Translations under genes and position numbers: made by a program | Source of the DNA: Pseudomonadota bacterium | GTDB lineage: Bacteria; Pseudomonadota; Gammaproteobacteria; Burkholderiales; Burkholderiaceae_E | Direction: 5' to 3' | Assembly (NCBI GenBank): GCA_963204785.1 | Contig: CAUJHG010000039.1 | Coordinates: forward strand, 1-64,000 | Length of the DNA stretch: 64,000 nucleotides | The notes under the pieces: model-generated | Seen by the model: only the letters and a program-made list of their open reading frames with translations | Told to the model about the DNA's origin: nothing | The model's database searches: none | Shown: positions 26,046 to 35,122 of the stretch, piece by piece | How positions within the stretch are numbered: the stretch's first letter is position 1 | Layout of the letters: each line of letters starts with the position of its first letter

Positions 26046-28594
26046 AGCCAGCACATCAGCCCCATCTCGAAGCGGTGGGTCAGCCGCTGGCTGAACGGAT
26101 AGGCGCGGAAGCGATACTCCATCCGCCCGCACCAGTCCGGGTCGACGTCGATTCCGTAGAGGTGCTCGCCGCCGTCCAGCGGGTGCAGCGGCCGCAGCCC
26201 GACCAGGCGACGCTCGCGGGTCTCCTCGTAGAGGTCGCGCCGGTCGAACACGATCTCCACCGCGACATCGCCGGGATCCAGCCCGCCGAGCTGGACCGCG
26301 ACCTCGAAGCGCACGCCCTCGCCGAACCGGATCCTCGGCGGGGTGCCATCGCGCCGGCGCAGGCTCACCCCGGCCCAGGCGGCGCGCACCTTCGCCTTCC
26401 AGTCGCCGAGGCTGCGCGAGAGCGCGAAGCCATCGGCCGAGTGCGCGCGCCACTGCGCTGCCGCCGGTGCGTAGGACCGGTGCAGGTACTCGGAGAGCAT
26501 CCGCTCGGCGTTGAAGCGCGGCGCGATCGACGCCATCGAACGCTTGGCCATCGCCACCCAGCCCGGCGAGTAGCCCATCGGCCCACGCTCGTAGTAGAGC
26601 GGAATCACCTTGTCCTGCAGGATCTCGTACAGGGTGCCCGCCTCGTCGCGCGCGCGCTGCGCCTCGTCCAGGCCGTTGTGCACCGGCGTGATCGCCCAGC
26701 CGTTGCTGCCGTCGTAGCCTTCGTTCCACCAGCCGTCGAGCACCGACAGGTTGATCACCCCGTTGAGCGCGGCCTTCATTCCCGAGGTGCCCGAGGCCTC
26801 GAACGGATAGATCGGATTGTTCAGCCAGACGTCCACGCCCTGCACCAGTCGCCGGCCGAGGCGCAGGTCGTAGCCCTCGACCAGCAGGATGTGACCCTCG
26901 AACTCGCGCATCGCCGCGACCTCGTGGATGCGCCGGATCAGCTCGCAGCCGGGTTCGTCGGCCGGATGCGCCTTGCCGGCGAAGACCAGGACCACCGGCC
27001 GCTGCGGATCGCTGACGATCTCGTGCAGCCGGTCGAGGTCCTGCATCAGCAGGGTCGCACGCTTGTACGCGGCGAAGCGGCGGGCGAAGCCGATCGTCAG
27101 CACGTTCGGGTTGTCCGGGTCGGCCATCCGCAGCAACCGGTCCAGGTGGGCCTCCGACCCGTGGTTGCGCAGGTGCGCACGCACCATCCGGTGGCGCACC
27201 AGGTGCAGCATCTGCGACTTCAGCGACTGGCGCACGCTCCAGAACTGCTGGTCCGGGATCCGGTGCACCCCGGCCCAGGACTCGGGGTCGGTGACCCGCA
27301 CGCTCCAGCCCGAGCCCAGGTGGCGCGAGAAGATCTCCGCCCACTCGTCGGACAGGAAGGTCGGGATGTGCACTCCGTTGGTGATCCCGTCGATCGGGTT
27401 CTCCTCGGGCTCGATCTGCGGCCACAGCGGAGCGAGCATCTGCGCAGACACCCCGCGGTGGATCTGCGAGACGCCGTTGTGGTGCCGCGACCCGTGGATC
27501 GCCAGCGCGGTCATGTTGAAGTCGCTTCCCGAGGGCGTCTGCCCCAGGGCCCACAGCCGCTCGAAGTCGACGCCGGTCTGCGCGCACCAGGCGGAGAAAT
27601 AGCGCTCGATCATCTCGCGCGAGAAGTGGTCGTGGCCGGCCGGCACCGCAGTGTGCGTGGTGAACACCGTGTTGGCCGCCACCGCTTCGAGCGCGGCATC
27701 GAAGGGCAGCCCCTCGCGCAGCAGCCGGCGCATGCGCTCGAGGATCAGGAAGGCCGCGTGCCCCTCGTTGATGTGCCAGACCGTGGGCCGCAGGCCCATC
27801 GCCTCGAGCGCCCTGCCCCCGCCGACGCCCAGCAGGATCTCCTGCTCGATGCGCATCGCGCGGTCGCCGCCGTAGAGCCGATGCGTGATGTCGCGGTCGG
27901 CCGGCGCGTTCTCGGGCAGGTCGGCGTCGAGCAGGTAGAGCTGGACGTGCCCGACCCGCGCCTGCCACACCTTCAGGCGCACCTCGCGCCCGGGCAGTCC
28001 GACGTGCACGCACAGCGGCGCGCCGCGCGGATCGGGCACCGGCGACACCGGAAGGTCGGCGAAGTCGGAATCGGTGTAGGTCGCCTGCTGGCGGCCGTGG
28101 ACGTCGATGCGCTGGTAGAAGTAGCCCTGCCGGTACAGCAGCCCCACCCCGACGAAGGGCAGCCGCATGTCGCTGGCGGCCTTGCAGTGGTCCCCGGCCA
28201 GGATCCCGAGGCCGCCGGAGTAGATCGGCAGGCTCTCGTGGAAGCCGAACTCGGCGCAGAAGTAGGCGATCAGCTCGTCGTCGCCGAAGCTGCGCTGGCC
28301 ATTGCTGCGCGTCTTGCGCTCATGGTAGCTGTCGTAGGAGGACAGCACCCGGTGCAGGTTGCCGACGAAGAGCCGATCCTCGGCGGCCGCCTCGAGCTCG
28401 CGCTGGTCGATGCGCTTGAGGAAAGCCTTCGGGCTGTGGCCGACCGCGTGCCAGACCTGGCGGTTCAGGCGCGCGAACAGGGTGCGCGTCGGGCGGTCCC
28501 AGCTGTACCAGAGGTCGTTGGCGAGCTCTTCGATGCGGGACAGGCGTTCCGGAAGCCGGGGATCGACCTCCAGCTGGAAAGGGGTGCCGGGCAT
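26042..28594 (-). CDS. glgP: Alpha-glucan phosphorylase
   Basis: The 850-residue GT35 enzyme releases glucose-1-phosphate from storage glucan. The pyridoxal-phosphate region reads EASGTSGMKAALNGVINLS, followed by DGWWNEGYDGSNGWAI. The GTSGMK form, and total length near 850, put it in the shorter AgpA-like branch instead of the E. coli GlgP/MalP branch with GTGNMK. Early motifs include YSGGLGILAGDHCKAASDM and FHINEGH-like HINEGHAAFL. CGGAGT precedes the ATG. It lies between the GH57 protein and glgA. Synthesis and breakdown genes share one transcript, as in many glycogen operons. Confidence 0.9.
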   Translation of the reverse strand: MPGTPFQLEVDPRLPERLSRIEELANDLWYSWDRPTRTLFARLNRQVWHAVGHSPKAFLKRIDQRELEAAAEDRLFVGNLHRVLSSYDSYHERKTRSNGQRSFGDDELIAYFCAEFGFHESLPIYSGGLGILAGDHCKAASDMRLPFVGVGLLYRQGYFYQRIDVHGRQQATYTDSDFADLPVSPVPDPRGAPLCVHVGLPGREVRLKVWQARVGHVQLYLLDADLPENAPADRDITHRLYGGDRAMRIEQEILLGVGGGRALEAMGLRPTVWHINEGHAAFLILERMRRLLREGLPFDAALEAVAANTVFTTHTAVPAGHDHFSREMIERYFSAWCAQTGVDFERLWALGQTPSGSDFNMTALAIHGSRHHNGVSQIHRGVSAQMLAPLWPQIEPEENPIDGITNGVHIPTFLSDEWAEIFSRHLGSGWSVRVTDPESWAGVHRIPDQQFWSVRQSLKSQMLHLVRHRMVRAHLRNHGSEAHLDRLLRMADPDNPNVLTIGFARRFAAYKRATLLMQDLDRLHEIVSDPQRPVVLVFAGKAHPADEPGCELIRRIHEVAAMREFEGHILLVEGYDLRLGRRLVQGVDVWLNNPIYPFEASGTSGMKAALNGVINLSVLDGWWNEGYDGSNGWAITPVHNGLDEAQRARDEAGTLYEILQDKVIPLYYERGPMGYSPGWVAMAKRSMASIAPRFNAERMLSEYLHRSYAPAAAQWRAHSADGFALSRSLGDWKAKVRAAWAGVSLRRRDGTPPRIRFGEGVRFEVAVQLGGLDPGDVAVEIVFDRRDLYEETRERRLVGLRPLHPLDGGEHLYGIDVDPDWCGRMEYRFRAYPFSQRLTHRFEMGLMCWL

Positions 28595-28630
28595 TGGGAC
28601 TCCGGGTCGTCGTGCAACGGGCCGCAGCGC

Positions 28631-30640
28631 TCAGCGGCCGGGGATCAGTTCCAGGGCGAGGCTCGCGTGATCGGCGCGCAGCTCGAAGCCGAGCTCCACC
28701 ACCGCAGCCTGCATGATCTTCTCGAATCCGCCTTCGGACAGGGAGACCGTGTGCAGGGGCGCGGCGCGCACCGCGCAGGCTTCGCTCGCCTCCAGGCGCA
28801 GCCAGCCGTCGAGCGTGCGATCGTCCAGCGTGAGCCGCACGGCCTGCTCCAGCGCCAGCTGCTGGCCGAAGCCGCAGGGGATGCTGCCGTCGGCGAGCAG
28901 GTAGCGGCCCCCGAAGCCGTCGCAACTGGGCATCGCGAGGTTGAGCTGGGTCGTCAGCCGATGGCCGGCAAGGCCGCGGCACTGCCACTCGATTCGCAGG
29001 CGTCCGTCGACCAGCATCAGCCGCTTGCGGATCGTCCCCTCGCGGTGCCCGGCCTCGAACTCGAGCGCGGGAGCGCCATCGCCCTGCTGCGCACAGATCC
29101 GGTAGCCGTCGAGCGCCGCGCACCCGCCGTCCGGGGCAGCGATGCGGTCGACCCCGATCGCGCGCGGCAGCGCATCCGGCTCCAGGTCGGCGGGGAGGAT
29201 CTCGTGCTTGGTCGCGGTGCGGTCATGGGCCGAGGCGATTCCGCCGCTGGTCGCGTTCGACTGCGCCTGCGCGCCTACCCTGGCGTGGTAGGCCTCCTCG
29301 CGGCGCGCGAGCGTGTCGCCGAAATTGTGCAGCAGCGGGTAGGCGAGCAGCTCGTGCACCGCGGCCAGGCCGTCGTCGCGCACCGCAGCCTGCAGGCGGG
29401 GCTCGCAGAGCAGCCACTCGTCGCGACCGTCGAGGTCGAAATCGGCGCGCTGCAGCGGCGGGCGCGGGTCGATGCGATCGAGCTGCGCCTCGAGCGCGCA
29501 GAGGTTGCGCCAGGTCTCGCGGCGCAGGTGCGGCAGATACAGCCCGCCGAACAGTCCGTGCCAGTAGGCGTCGTTCGACTGCGCGCGGTGCAGCAGGGGC
29601 CGCAGCTCGTCGGCCCGGGCGCCGGGAGGCAGCGCCGCCAGGCGCGCCGAGGCCTGCAGGCTGCGCTTGTGCAGCCAGTTGCTCTCGGGGTAGCGCGACA
29701 GGAAGTTGCGCCAGATGCCGCCGCGCACGAAGGGCTTGTTCACCTCGAAGCGCCCGGCATCGCGCTCATGGCGCTGCAGCTCGGCGAACCGGTGCGCTGC
29801 CGCCGGCGGCAGCGTCCAGGCGTTCATCTCCAGGTAGGAGGTGCTGGGCAGGTAGACGAGCCCGCGCGGCGGCTGCTCGGCGTGGAAGGCGGCGAAGGTC
29901 TCGGCGCGCAGCAGCGGCGAGGCGAGCACCGCCTCGACGAACTGGCGCAGCCAGCCGCGCTGGTAGACCCACTCGTGCGTCTCGGGCCAGACCCCGAACT
30001 TCTCGAGGTCGTCGAAGTGGATTGCCGCTGCCTGCCCTTCGCGGGCCAGCGACTCCAGGAAGGCGACCGCGTCCGCAGCCGGGGCAAAGGGCAGCCGGTA
30101 GCGCAGGGCCTCGGCGATCGGGAAGACGTCCAGCCGCGCGCCGCCCTCCTCGGTGGCGAAGTGCCGGTCCAGGTGCCCGGCGGGCACCCCGGCGCACAGG
30201 AAGTGATAGTCGTCGACCACCACGTAGCGCGTGCCGGTGCGCACCAGCGCCGGAACCACTCCCGACTCCCAGACGCGCTCGGTCAGCCAGGCGCCGGCCG
30301 GCCGCACGCCGAAGCAGCGCTGCAGCCGCTCGTTCATCGCCTCGAGCTGGGTGATGCGGTCGCGCTCGGGAATCGCCGCGAGCACCGGTTCGCAGTCACC
30401 GGCGCCGAAGAGCTCGAGCTGCCCGCGCCCGCTCATCTCGACGATCAGCCCGACGACATCGGCGTGGCGCTCGCACAGATCGCCCAGCAGCCAGCCCGAC
30501 AGGTGCAGCGAGAAGCGGAACTCGGGGTAGTCGGCCAGCGTCGACAGGAAGGGCCGGTAGCTGAGCGCGACCGCCTCGTCGATCACTGCCGGGAAGTTGC
30601 CCACCGGCTGGTGCGCGTGCACCCCGAAGAGCAGTCGCAT
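28631..30640 (-). CDS. GH57 4-alpha-glucanotransferase/amylase-like protein
   Basis: The 669-residue protein matches the Thermococcus-type GH57 4-alpha-glucanotransferase (about 660 residues) in layout. Motifs run in order: VHAHQPVGN (9-15), LELFGAGDCEPVLA, AWLTERVWE with the predicted nucleophile Glu121, and IHFDDLEKFGVW with the acid Asp211, followed by a C-terminal beta-rich domain (about 430-669). In the known enzyme the equivalents are Glu123 and Asp214. It would move or hydrolyse alpha-1,4-glucan segments. AGGAGA precedes ATG 30640. Together with the second GH57 it may provide the glucan remodelling usually done by GH13 enzymes. Confidence 0.85.
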   Translation of the reverse strand: MRLLFGVHAHQPVGNFPAVIDEAVALSYRPFLSTLADYPEFRFSLHLSGWLLGDLCERHADVVGLIVEMSGRGQLELFGAGDCEPVLAAIPERDRITQLEAMNERLQRCFGVRPAGAWLTERVWESGVVPALVRTGTRYVVVDDYHFLCAGVPAGHLDRHFATEEGGARLDVFPIAEALRYRLPFAPAADAVAFLESLAREGQAAAIHFDDLEKFGVWPETHEWVYQRGWLRQFVEAVLASPLLRAETFAAFHAEQPPRGLVYLPSTSYLEMNAWTLPPAAAHRFAELQRHERDAGRFEVNKPFVRGGIWRNFLSRYPESNWLHKRSLQASARLAALPPGARADELRPLLHRAQSNDAYWHGLFGGLYLPHLRRETWRNLCALEAQLDRIDPRPPLQRADFDLDGRDEWLLCEPRLQAAVRDDGLAAVHELLAYPLLHNFGDTLARREEAYHARVGAQAQSNATSGGIASAHDRTATKHEILPADLEPDALPRAIGVDRIAAPDGGCAALDGYRICAQQGDGAPALEFEAGHREGTIRKRLMLVDGRLRIEWQCRGLAGHRLTTQLNLAMPSCDGFGGRYLLADGSIPCGFGQQLALEQAVRLTLDDRTLDGWLRLEASEACAVRAAPLHTVSLSEGGFEKIMQAAVVELGFELRADHASLALELIPGR

Positions 30641-30657
30641 CGGATCTCCTCGCAGGT

Positions 30658-32364
30658 TCAGGCCGACGGCGCAGCCCGACGCATGGCTCCGCCGGCCTCG
30701 GGACGCCCGTGGCCCTGCGAGAGCGGGCGGTTCAGCGCCACCGGCGCCGGGCGCCCGATCAGTTCGTAGAGCCGGCGCAGGTTGCGCCGGTACAGCCGCT
30801 CGAAACGGTCGACCGCGTGCGCCGGGTTGTAGGAACCCAGCCACCAGAACCAGTCCGAGCTCTCGCAGGCCGCGAGCTGTCGCCGTGCCGCCTCGATCCG
30901 CTCCGGCGTGAAGCGCTCGTCGGCGACGGCTTCGTCCCAGGCCTGCTTGGCCTCGACCAGCAGATCCCAGGCCCGGTTCTTGTCCTCCTCACCGATCCAG
31001 GTGGACAGCGTCCCCATCACCCAGCTTCCTGCGCTCAGCCGGGGCAGCTGCCGCGGCGTGCGTCCCGGCTGGGCCAGCGCCTCGCTGACGGTGCGGGTGC
31101 GGATCGCCGGGTGGGCTTCGAGCGCCGAGTACAGCTCCTCGAAGAAGTAGAAGCCGTTGTAGGGGTAGTACTCCCAGGCGTTCTCGCCGTCGAGCGCGAC
31201 CAGCACCAGCGGCGTCTCGCCGGCGGACGCCTCCGCGGCGATCGATTCGAGCTCGGCGATGAAGTGCGCGGCCGCATCGCGCCCATGCCACTTCGAGTAC
31301 TCGAAACCGATCAGATCGGACAGGCGCTCGTCGCGGAAGAGAAGCGGCATCGACTGGCCCGGCGCGCACCACGGCCGGTACAGCGCGGCGCGCCGCTCGG
31401 CCTGGCTCCAGCCCGGGCTGCCGAGGCTGTTGGCGAGCACGCTCTCGCTGCTGGCGCTCCACTTCAGCCCCGCCGCCGCCACTTCCTCGACGAAGGGCTG
31501 GGAGATCGCGCCCTCGGCCGGCCACAGCCCCGCGGGCGGCGCGCCGAAGCAGCGCTCGTGGGTGCTCACCGCCTCGTGCAGGTGCCAGCGCACGCGGTCG
31601 GCGCCACCGGGATAGGTCGGCGCGCGCGGCAGCCGCGCGTCGGGCAGCGTGTCGTGCGCGGCCTTGAAGTCCAGCAGCAGCGGGCCGATCGGGTGCGCGT
31701 GCGGGGTGCTCGACAGTTCCACGCGCCCGTCGGCGGCCAGCGCCCGGTAGCGTCCGAGCAGCCGCCGCATGATCACGCCGATCGCGTCGAACAGTTGCAG
31801 CCGGTCGCCGTGCACGAAGCCGCTGCCCTTGGCCATCAGCCGGCCGAACAGCGGGTCGCTGCGGCGCTCGGTCTCGCCCACCCAGACCAGGTGATACCAG
31901 GTGAGCAGGTCGGCGAGATAGGCGCCGGACAGGTAGTCGAAACCGCGGCGATCCTGTCCGTCGAGCAGCCGGAAGAGCTCGTGCAGCCGGCGATACTGCG
32001 GATAGGGCTGCAGCATCGAGTCGTGGTTCGAGTGGAAGCAGCTGTCCAGGATCAGCCTGCGCTCGGCAGGCTCGATGCGGTCGAGGTCCGGCACCTGCAG
32101 CAGGCGCAGCAGCGGGTCGCGGATGCGGCCGAGGTCGAACTGGGCCACGTAGTCCTCGAGCTGCTCGAGCAGGATGGGCACGAAGTTGAAGGTGCAGCGC
32201 ACGCCCGGGTGCCGCTCGACGTGGGCGGCCATGTCGGCGTAGTCCTTGAGCGCGTGCAGGTAGACCCACGGCATCAGGTAGCGGCCGCTGCCCGCGTCGC
32301 GATAGTCGGGCTGGTGCATGTGCCACAGCAGCACCAGATCGAGCCGGGCGCCTGCGTCGGACAT
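30658..32364 (-). CDS. GH57 glycoside hydrolase, amylase/amylopullulanase-like
   Basis: The 568-residue protein carries all GH57 hallmarks: WHMHQPDYRD (14-23), STPHAHPIGPLLLDF (219-233), GLWPAEGAIS with predicted nucleophile Glu284, and LVALDGENAWEYY with predicted acid Asp392, then WIGEEDKNRAWDLL. It is in the COG1449 branch (alpha-amylase/amylopullulanase-like). Substrate could be alpha-1,4 or alpha-1,6 bonds, or it may act as a branching enzyme as some GH57 proteins do; the sequence alone does not decide. No signal peptide is present, so it works in the cytoplasm. Its start lies three bases after the glgC stop. Confidence 0.85.
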   Translation of the reverse strand: MSDAGARLDLVLLWHMHQPDYRDAGSGRYLMPWVYLHALKDYADMAAHVERHPGVRCTFNFVPILLEQLEDYVAQFDLGRIRDPLLRLLQVPDLDRIEPAERRLILDSCFHSNHDSMLQPYPQYRRLHELFRLLDGQDRRGFDYLSGAYLADLLTWYHLVWVGETERRSDPLFGRLMAKGSGFVHGDRLQLFDAIGVIMRRLLGRYRALAADGRVELSSTPHAHPIGPLLLDFKAAHDTLPDARLPRAPTYPGGADRVRWHLHEAVSTHERCFGAPPAGLWPAEGAISQPFVEEVAAAGLKWSASSESVLANSLGSPGWSQAERRAALYRPWCAPGQSMPLLFRDERLSDLIGFEYSKWHGRDAAAHFIAELESIAAEASAGETPLVLVALDGENAWEYYPYNGFYFFEELYSALEAHPAIRTRTVSEALAQPGRTPRQLPRLSAGSWVMGTLSTWIGEEDKNRAWDLLVEAKQAWDEAVADERFTPERIEAARRQLAACESSDWFWWLGSYNPAHAVDRFERLYRRNLRRLYELIGRPAPVALNRPLSQGHGRPEAGGAMRRAAPSA

Positions 32365-32367
32365 CGC

Positions 32368-33675
32368 TCAGCGGACCCTGTGGATTCCCTGGCCGAGCAT
32401 GTCGGGCGTGACCAGCACCACGCCCTGCCCGGAGACCCGAAAACGCCGGCGATCCTGCGCGGCATCGACGCCGATGCGCGTTCCCTCGGGAATGCGGCAG
32501 CCGCGGTCGATCACCGCGCGCCGGATCACGCAACTGCGTCCGATCTCGACGTCGGGCAGCAGCACCGAATCCTCGACGCTGGCGTAGCTGTGCACCCGCA
32601 CGCGGGCGAACAGCACCGAGCGGCGCACCGTCGCGCCGCTGATGATCGTCCCGCCGGCCAGCATCGAGTCGATCGCGACTCCGCGCCGATCGTCATCGTC
32701 GAAGACCAGTTTCGCCGGCGGCGTCTGCTCCTGGTGGGTCCAGATCGGCCAGTCCTCGTCGTAGAGGTTGAGCTCGGGAGTGACCCCGGCGAGCTCCATG
32801 TTCGCGCTCCAGTAGGCGTCGATCGTGCCGACGTCGCGCCAGTAGGGCTGCGAGCCGGGCGCGCCGGCGTAGCTCTCGGAGAAGGACTGCGCGAACACGC
32901 GGTGGTGGCGCACCGCGTGCGGGATCAGGTCGTGGCCGAAGTCGTGCCGCGAATCGGGGTCGGCGGCGTCGCGCGAGAGCTCCCGGTAGAGGAATTCCGC
33001 GCTGAACACGTAGACGCCCATGTTGACCAGCGCGGTGTCCGGGCGGCCCGGAATCGCCTTGGGCTGGGCAGGCTTCTCGACGAAGTCCTCGACGCGCCCT
33101 TCGGCGTCGACCCCCATCACGCCGAAGGCGCTCGCCTGCTCCAGCGGCGCCTCCACGCAGGCCACGGTCAGGTCGGCTTCCTTGCGCACGTGGAAGGCGA
33201 GGAGCTTCTCGTAGTTCATCTTGTAGACGTGGTCGCCCGAGAGCACCAGCACGTAGCCCGGCTGCGCGTCGAGGATCGCGTCCAGGTTCTGGTAGACCGC
33301 GTCGGCAGTGCCCTGATACCAGTTCTCCTGGATCTGCTGCTGCGCCGGCATCACGTCGATGAAGTCGCCGAAGCGGCCGTCGAGGAAGCTCCAGCCCCGC
33401 TGGATGTGGCGGATCAGGCTCTGCGCCTTGTACTGCGTGGCCACGCCGATGCGCCGCACCCCCGAGTTCACGCAGTTCGACAGGGTGAAGTCGATGATGC
33501 GGAACTTGCCGCCGAAGGGCACCGCGGGCTTGGCCCGCCAGTCGGTCAGCTCGTGCAGACGGCTGCCGCGGCCGCCGGCGAGCACGAGCGCGTACGCGTC
33601 GCGCGTGAGCTCGCTGACGAAGCGCAGTCCGTCGTCCTTGCGCGCTGCCCGTCGCTCCTCTCGAGCCTCGCTCAT
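32368..33675 (-). CDS. glgC: Glucose-1-phosphate adenylyltransferase (ADP-glucose pyrophosphorylase)
   Basis: The 435-residue enzyme (E. coli: 431) makes ADP-glucose from ATP and glucose-1-phosphate, the committed step of bacterial glycogen synthesis. Motifs are [24 protein letters not shown] (nucleotide and activator binding), [16 protein letters not shown] and [17 protein letters not shown], and a C-terminal left-handed beta-helix. The start at 33675 has AGGGGAG in front; an earlier frame at 33759 adds only an unsupported extension. It is the first gene of the operon that runs through to the SDR at 21738. glk lies upstream on the same strand, with a 16-base palindrome in the gap. Confidence 0.93.
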   Translation of the reverse strand: MSEAREERRAARKDDGLRFVSELTRDAYALVLAGGRGSRLHELTDWRAKPAVPFGGKFRIIDFTLSNCVNSGVRRIGVATQYKAQSLIRHIQRGWSFLDGRFGDFIDVMPAQQQIQENWYQGTADAVYQNLDAILDAQPGYVLVLSGDHVYKMNYEKLLAFHVRKEADLTVACVEAPLEQASAFGVMGVDAEGRVEDFVEKPAQPKAIPGRPDTALVNMGVYVFSAEFLYRELSRDAADPDSRHDFGHDLIPHAVRHHRVFAQSFSESYAGAPGSQPYWRDVGTIDAYWSANMELAGVTPELNLYDEDWPIWTHQEQTPPAKLVFDDDDRRGVAIDSMLAGGTIISGATVRRSVLFARVRVHSYASVEDSVLLPDVEIGRSCVIRRAVIDRGCRIPEGTRIGVDAAQDRRRFRVSGQGVVLVTPDMLGQGIHRVR

Positions 33676-33775
33676 CCTGGCGCTCCCCTGTCCTGCGCAG
33701 GGCCGAAGCGGCACCCTGCCCGATCGCAGCCGGCGCTCACCCGCCTGCGCTGCGTCCATGTCTGAAGCCTAACGC

Positions 33776-33791
33776 ATCCGCCGCGGCGGAT
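33776..33791. promoter_or_regulatory. 16-bp perfect palindrome between glk and glgC
   Basis: ATCCGCCG followed by CGGCGGAT forms an exact 16-base palindrome with its centre between 33783 and 33784. It lies 101 bases before the glgC start and 24 bases after the glk stop. A perfect, spacerless palindrome fits a dimeric repressor site better than a hairpin terminator, as a hairpin would need a loop. No regulator is encoded beside it, so an operator role is inferred. Confidence 0.4.
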
Positions 33792-33814
33792 CGGCGACAA
33801 ATGCCCGAGAGCCC

Positions 33815-34867
33815 TCAGATCGGCGCCGCTTCCCGGCGCCGGCGGGCCACCGGTACCGAGGCCCGCCCGGCCGCGATCGCCCCGGCACCGAGCAGGCCGA
33901 GCGCCGGCTCGGTCACCAGCCGCACCGGCATCCCGGCAAGCAGCCCGGTGTGGCGCCCCTTGTCGAGGAAGCCTTCGAGGAAGCACGCGCTGCGCCGGGG
34001 ATCCAGCACCCGCGGCGCGATGCCTCCGCCGACGTAGACCCCGCCGCGGGCCAGCAGCAGCAGCGCCAGGTCGCCGGCGAAGGCGCCGAGCATCGACGCG
34101 AACAGATCCAGCGCGGCCGCAGCCCGCAGCGCCACTGCGCCGCGCGGATCCGCACCCGCGGCAAGCGCCGTCGACGAGATTGCCGCGGCAGGATCGTCTG
34201 CGTCGAGCAGGGCGTCGGCGTCGATCCGGTCGCGCTCGAGCAGGAAACGGTAGAGGCTGATCAGCCCGGGGCCGCTGAGCGCCCGTTCCGCGCTGACCCG
34301 GCCCTCGTGCAGGCGATGCAGCCAGCGCCAGAATTCGAGCTCGGTCTCGCTGCGCGGGGCCAGCCCGACGTGGCCGCCCTCGCCGCCCGCGATCCGCCAG
34401 CGCCGCCCCACCGGGAACATGGTCGCCACCCCGAGCCCGGTGCCCGGTCCGAAGATAACGCGCGGCACACCGGCCTGGGCCTGGCCCGGCTGCAGGGTCC
34501 GGATCTCGCCCGGACCCAGCGCGTCCACGCCGGCGGCCGCGGCGACGAAGTCGTTGACCAGCCGCACCGGTCCGAGCCCGAAGCGCCGTCGCAGCGGGCC
34601 GGCCTCCAGGGTCCAGGGCAGGTTCGTCATCCGCGCGCGCCCCGCGGCAACCGGCCCGGCCAGCCCGATGCAGGCGGCAAGCGGGCGCACCGCGCCTCCC
34701 AGCCGGGCCGCGGCATCGTCCAGGAAACGCGCGAGCATCGGCTCGAAGCCGTCGAAGTCCGCACACGCGTAGCGCAACTGCAGCAGGGGCCGCGTCGCGT
34801 CCGCCTCGAAGAGGCCGAGCAGCCCCTTCGTGCCGCCCAGGTCCACGCCCAGCAGCAGCCGGTCCAT
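33815..34867 (-). CDS. glk: Glucokinase
   Basis: The 350-residue protein phosphorylates glucose to glucose-6-phosphate. The N-terminal phosphate-binding loop is GVDLGGTKGLLG, LVNDF appears as VRLVNDFVAAAAGV, GPGTGLGVATMF follows, and GGEGGHVGLAPR resembles the glucokinase (Glk, PF02685) motif and not the ROK zinc motif. The start at 34867 follows GGAGGG; an alternative GTG at 34879 would add four residues. It is the gene before glgC and can supply hexose-phosphate for glucan synthesis, or recycle glucose released by the GH57 enzymes. The gap to glgC is 139 bases, so it may be a separate transcript. Confidence 0.87.
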   Translation of the reverse strand: MDRLLLGVDLGGTKGLLGLFEADATRPLLQLRYACADFDGFEPMLARFLDDAAARLGGAVRPLAACIGLAGPVAAGRARMTNLPWTLEAGPLRRRFGLGPVRLVNDFVAAAAGVDALGPGEIRTLQPGQAQAGVPRVIFGPGTGLGVATMFPVGRRWRIAGGEGGHVGLAPRSETELEFWRWLHRLHEGRVSAERALSGPGLISLYRFLLERDRIDADALLDADDPAAAISSTALAAGADPRGAVALRAAAALDLFASMLGAFAGDLALLLLARGGVYVGGGIAPRVLDPRRSACFLEGFLDKGRHTGLLAGMPVRLVTEPALGLLGAGAIAAGRASVPVARRRREAAPI

Positions 34868-34923
34868 CGCTCCCTCCACCTGTCCGTCAGGCCCGACTCT
34901 GCCACAGACGCCGCAGGCCGCCC

Positions 34924-35020
34924 TGCCGGGGAGCGCCCCGGAGGGGAGCCGGTGGCCCTTGCGCCCGGGGGCCGGCAGCCGCTGTGCCGGGGAGCGCCGT
35001 CCGCTGCACCGTGGAGCGCC
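34924..35020. repeat. Direct repeat TGCCGGGGAGCGCC
   Basis: The 14-base string occurs exactly at 34924-34937 and 34985-34998, with a degenerate third copy at 35007-35020 (CACCGTGGAGCGCC). All three lie in the 255-base divergent gap between glk and the zinc dehydrogenase. They could be binding sites for a regulator of either gene. A weak -10-like TATAGT lies at 35055-35060, before the dehydrogenase, without a clear -35. Confidence 0.55.
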
Positions 35021-35122
35021 GGCCGGTCCGCCCGGAGGCGAGCCTTCGATCCGCTATAGTCGGCGCACCGGGTCCGCTCGAAGCGGAACCGCAAGCCAAG
35101 GCGTGGCAGCAGCGAGGAGACG

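Noticed and set aside
26046-28013. Extension of the glgA frame through glgP
   Set aside because: This part is a shifted frame of glgP. GlgA begins at the KTGGL region, and GTG 26045 overlaps the glgP stop.
25859-30769. 4.9-kb open frame on the plus strand opposite the glgA-glgP-GH57 genes
   Set aside because: It is the antisense shadow of genes with recognised motifs. Its composition (Arg/Ala/His/Gln/Val-rich, no domains) is typical of reversed GC-rich codons, and no ribosome-binding site fits.
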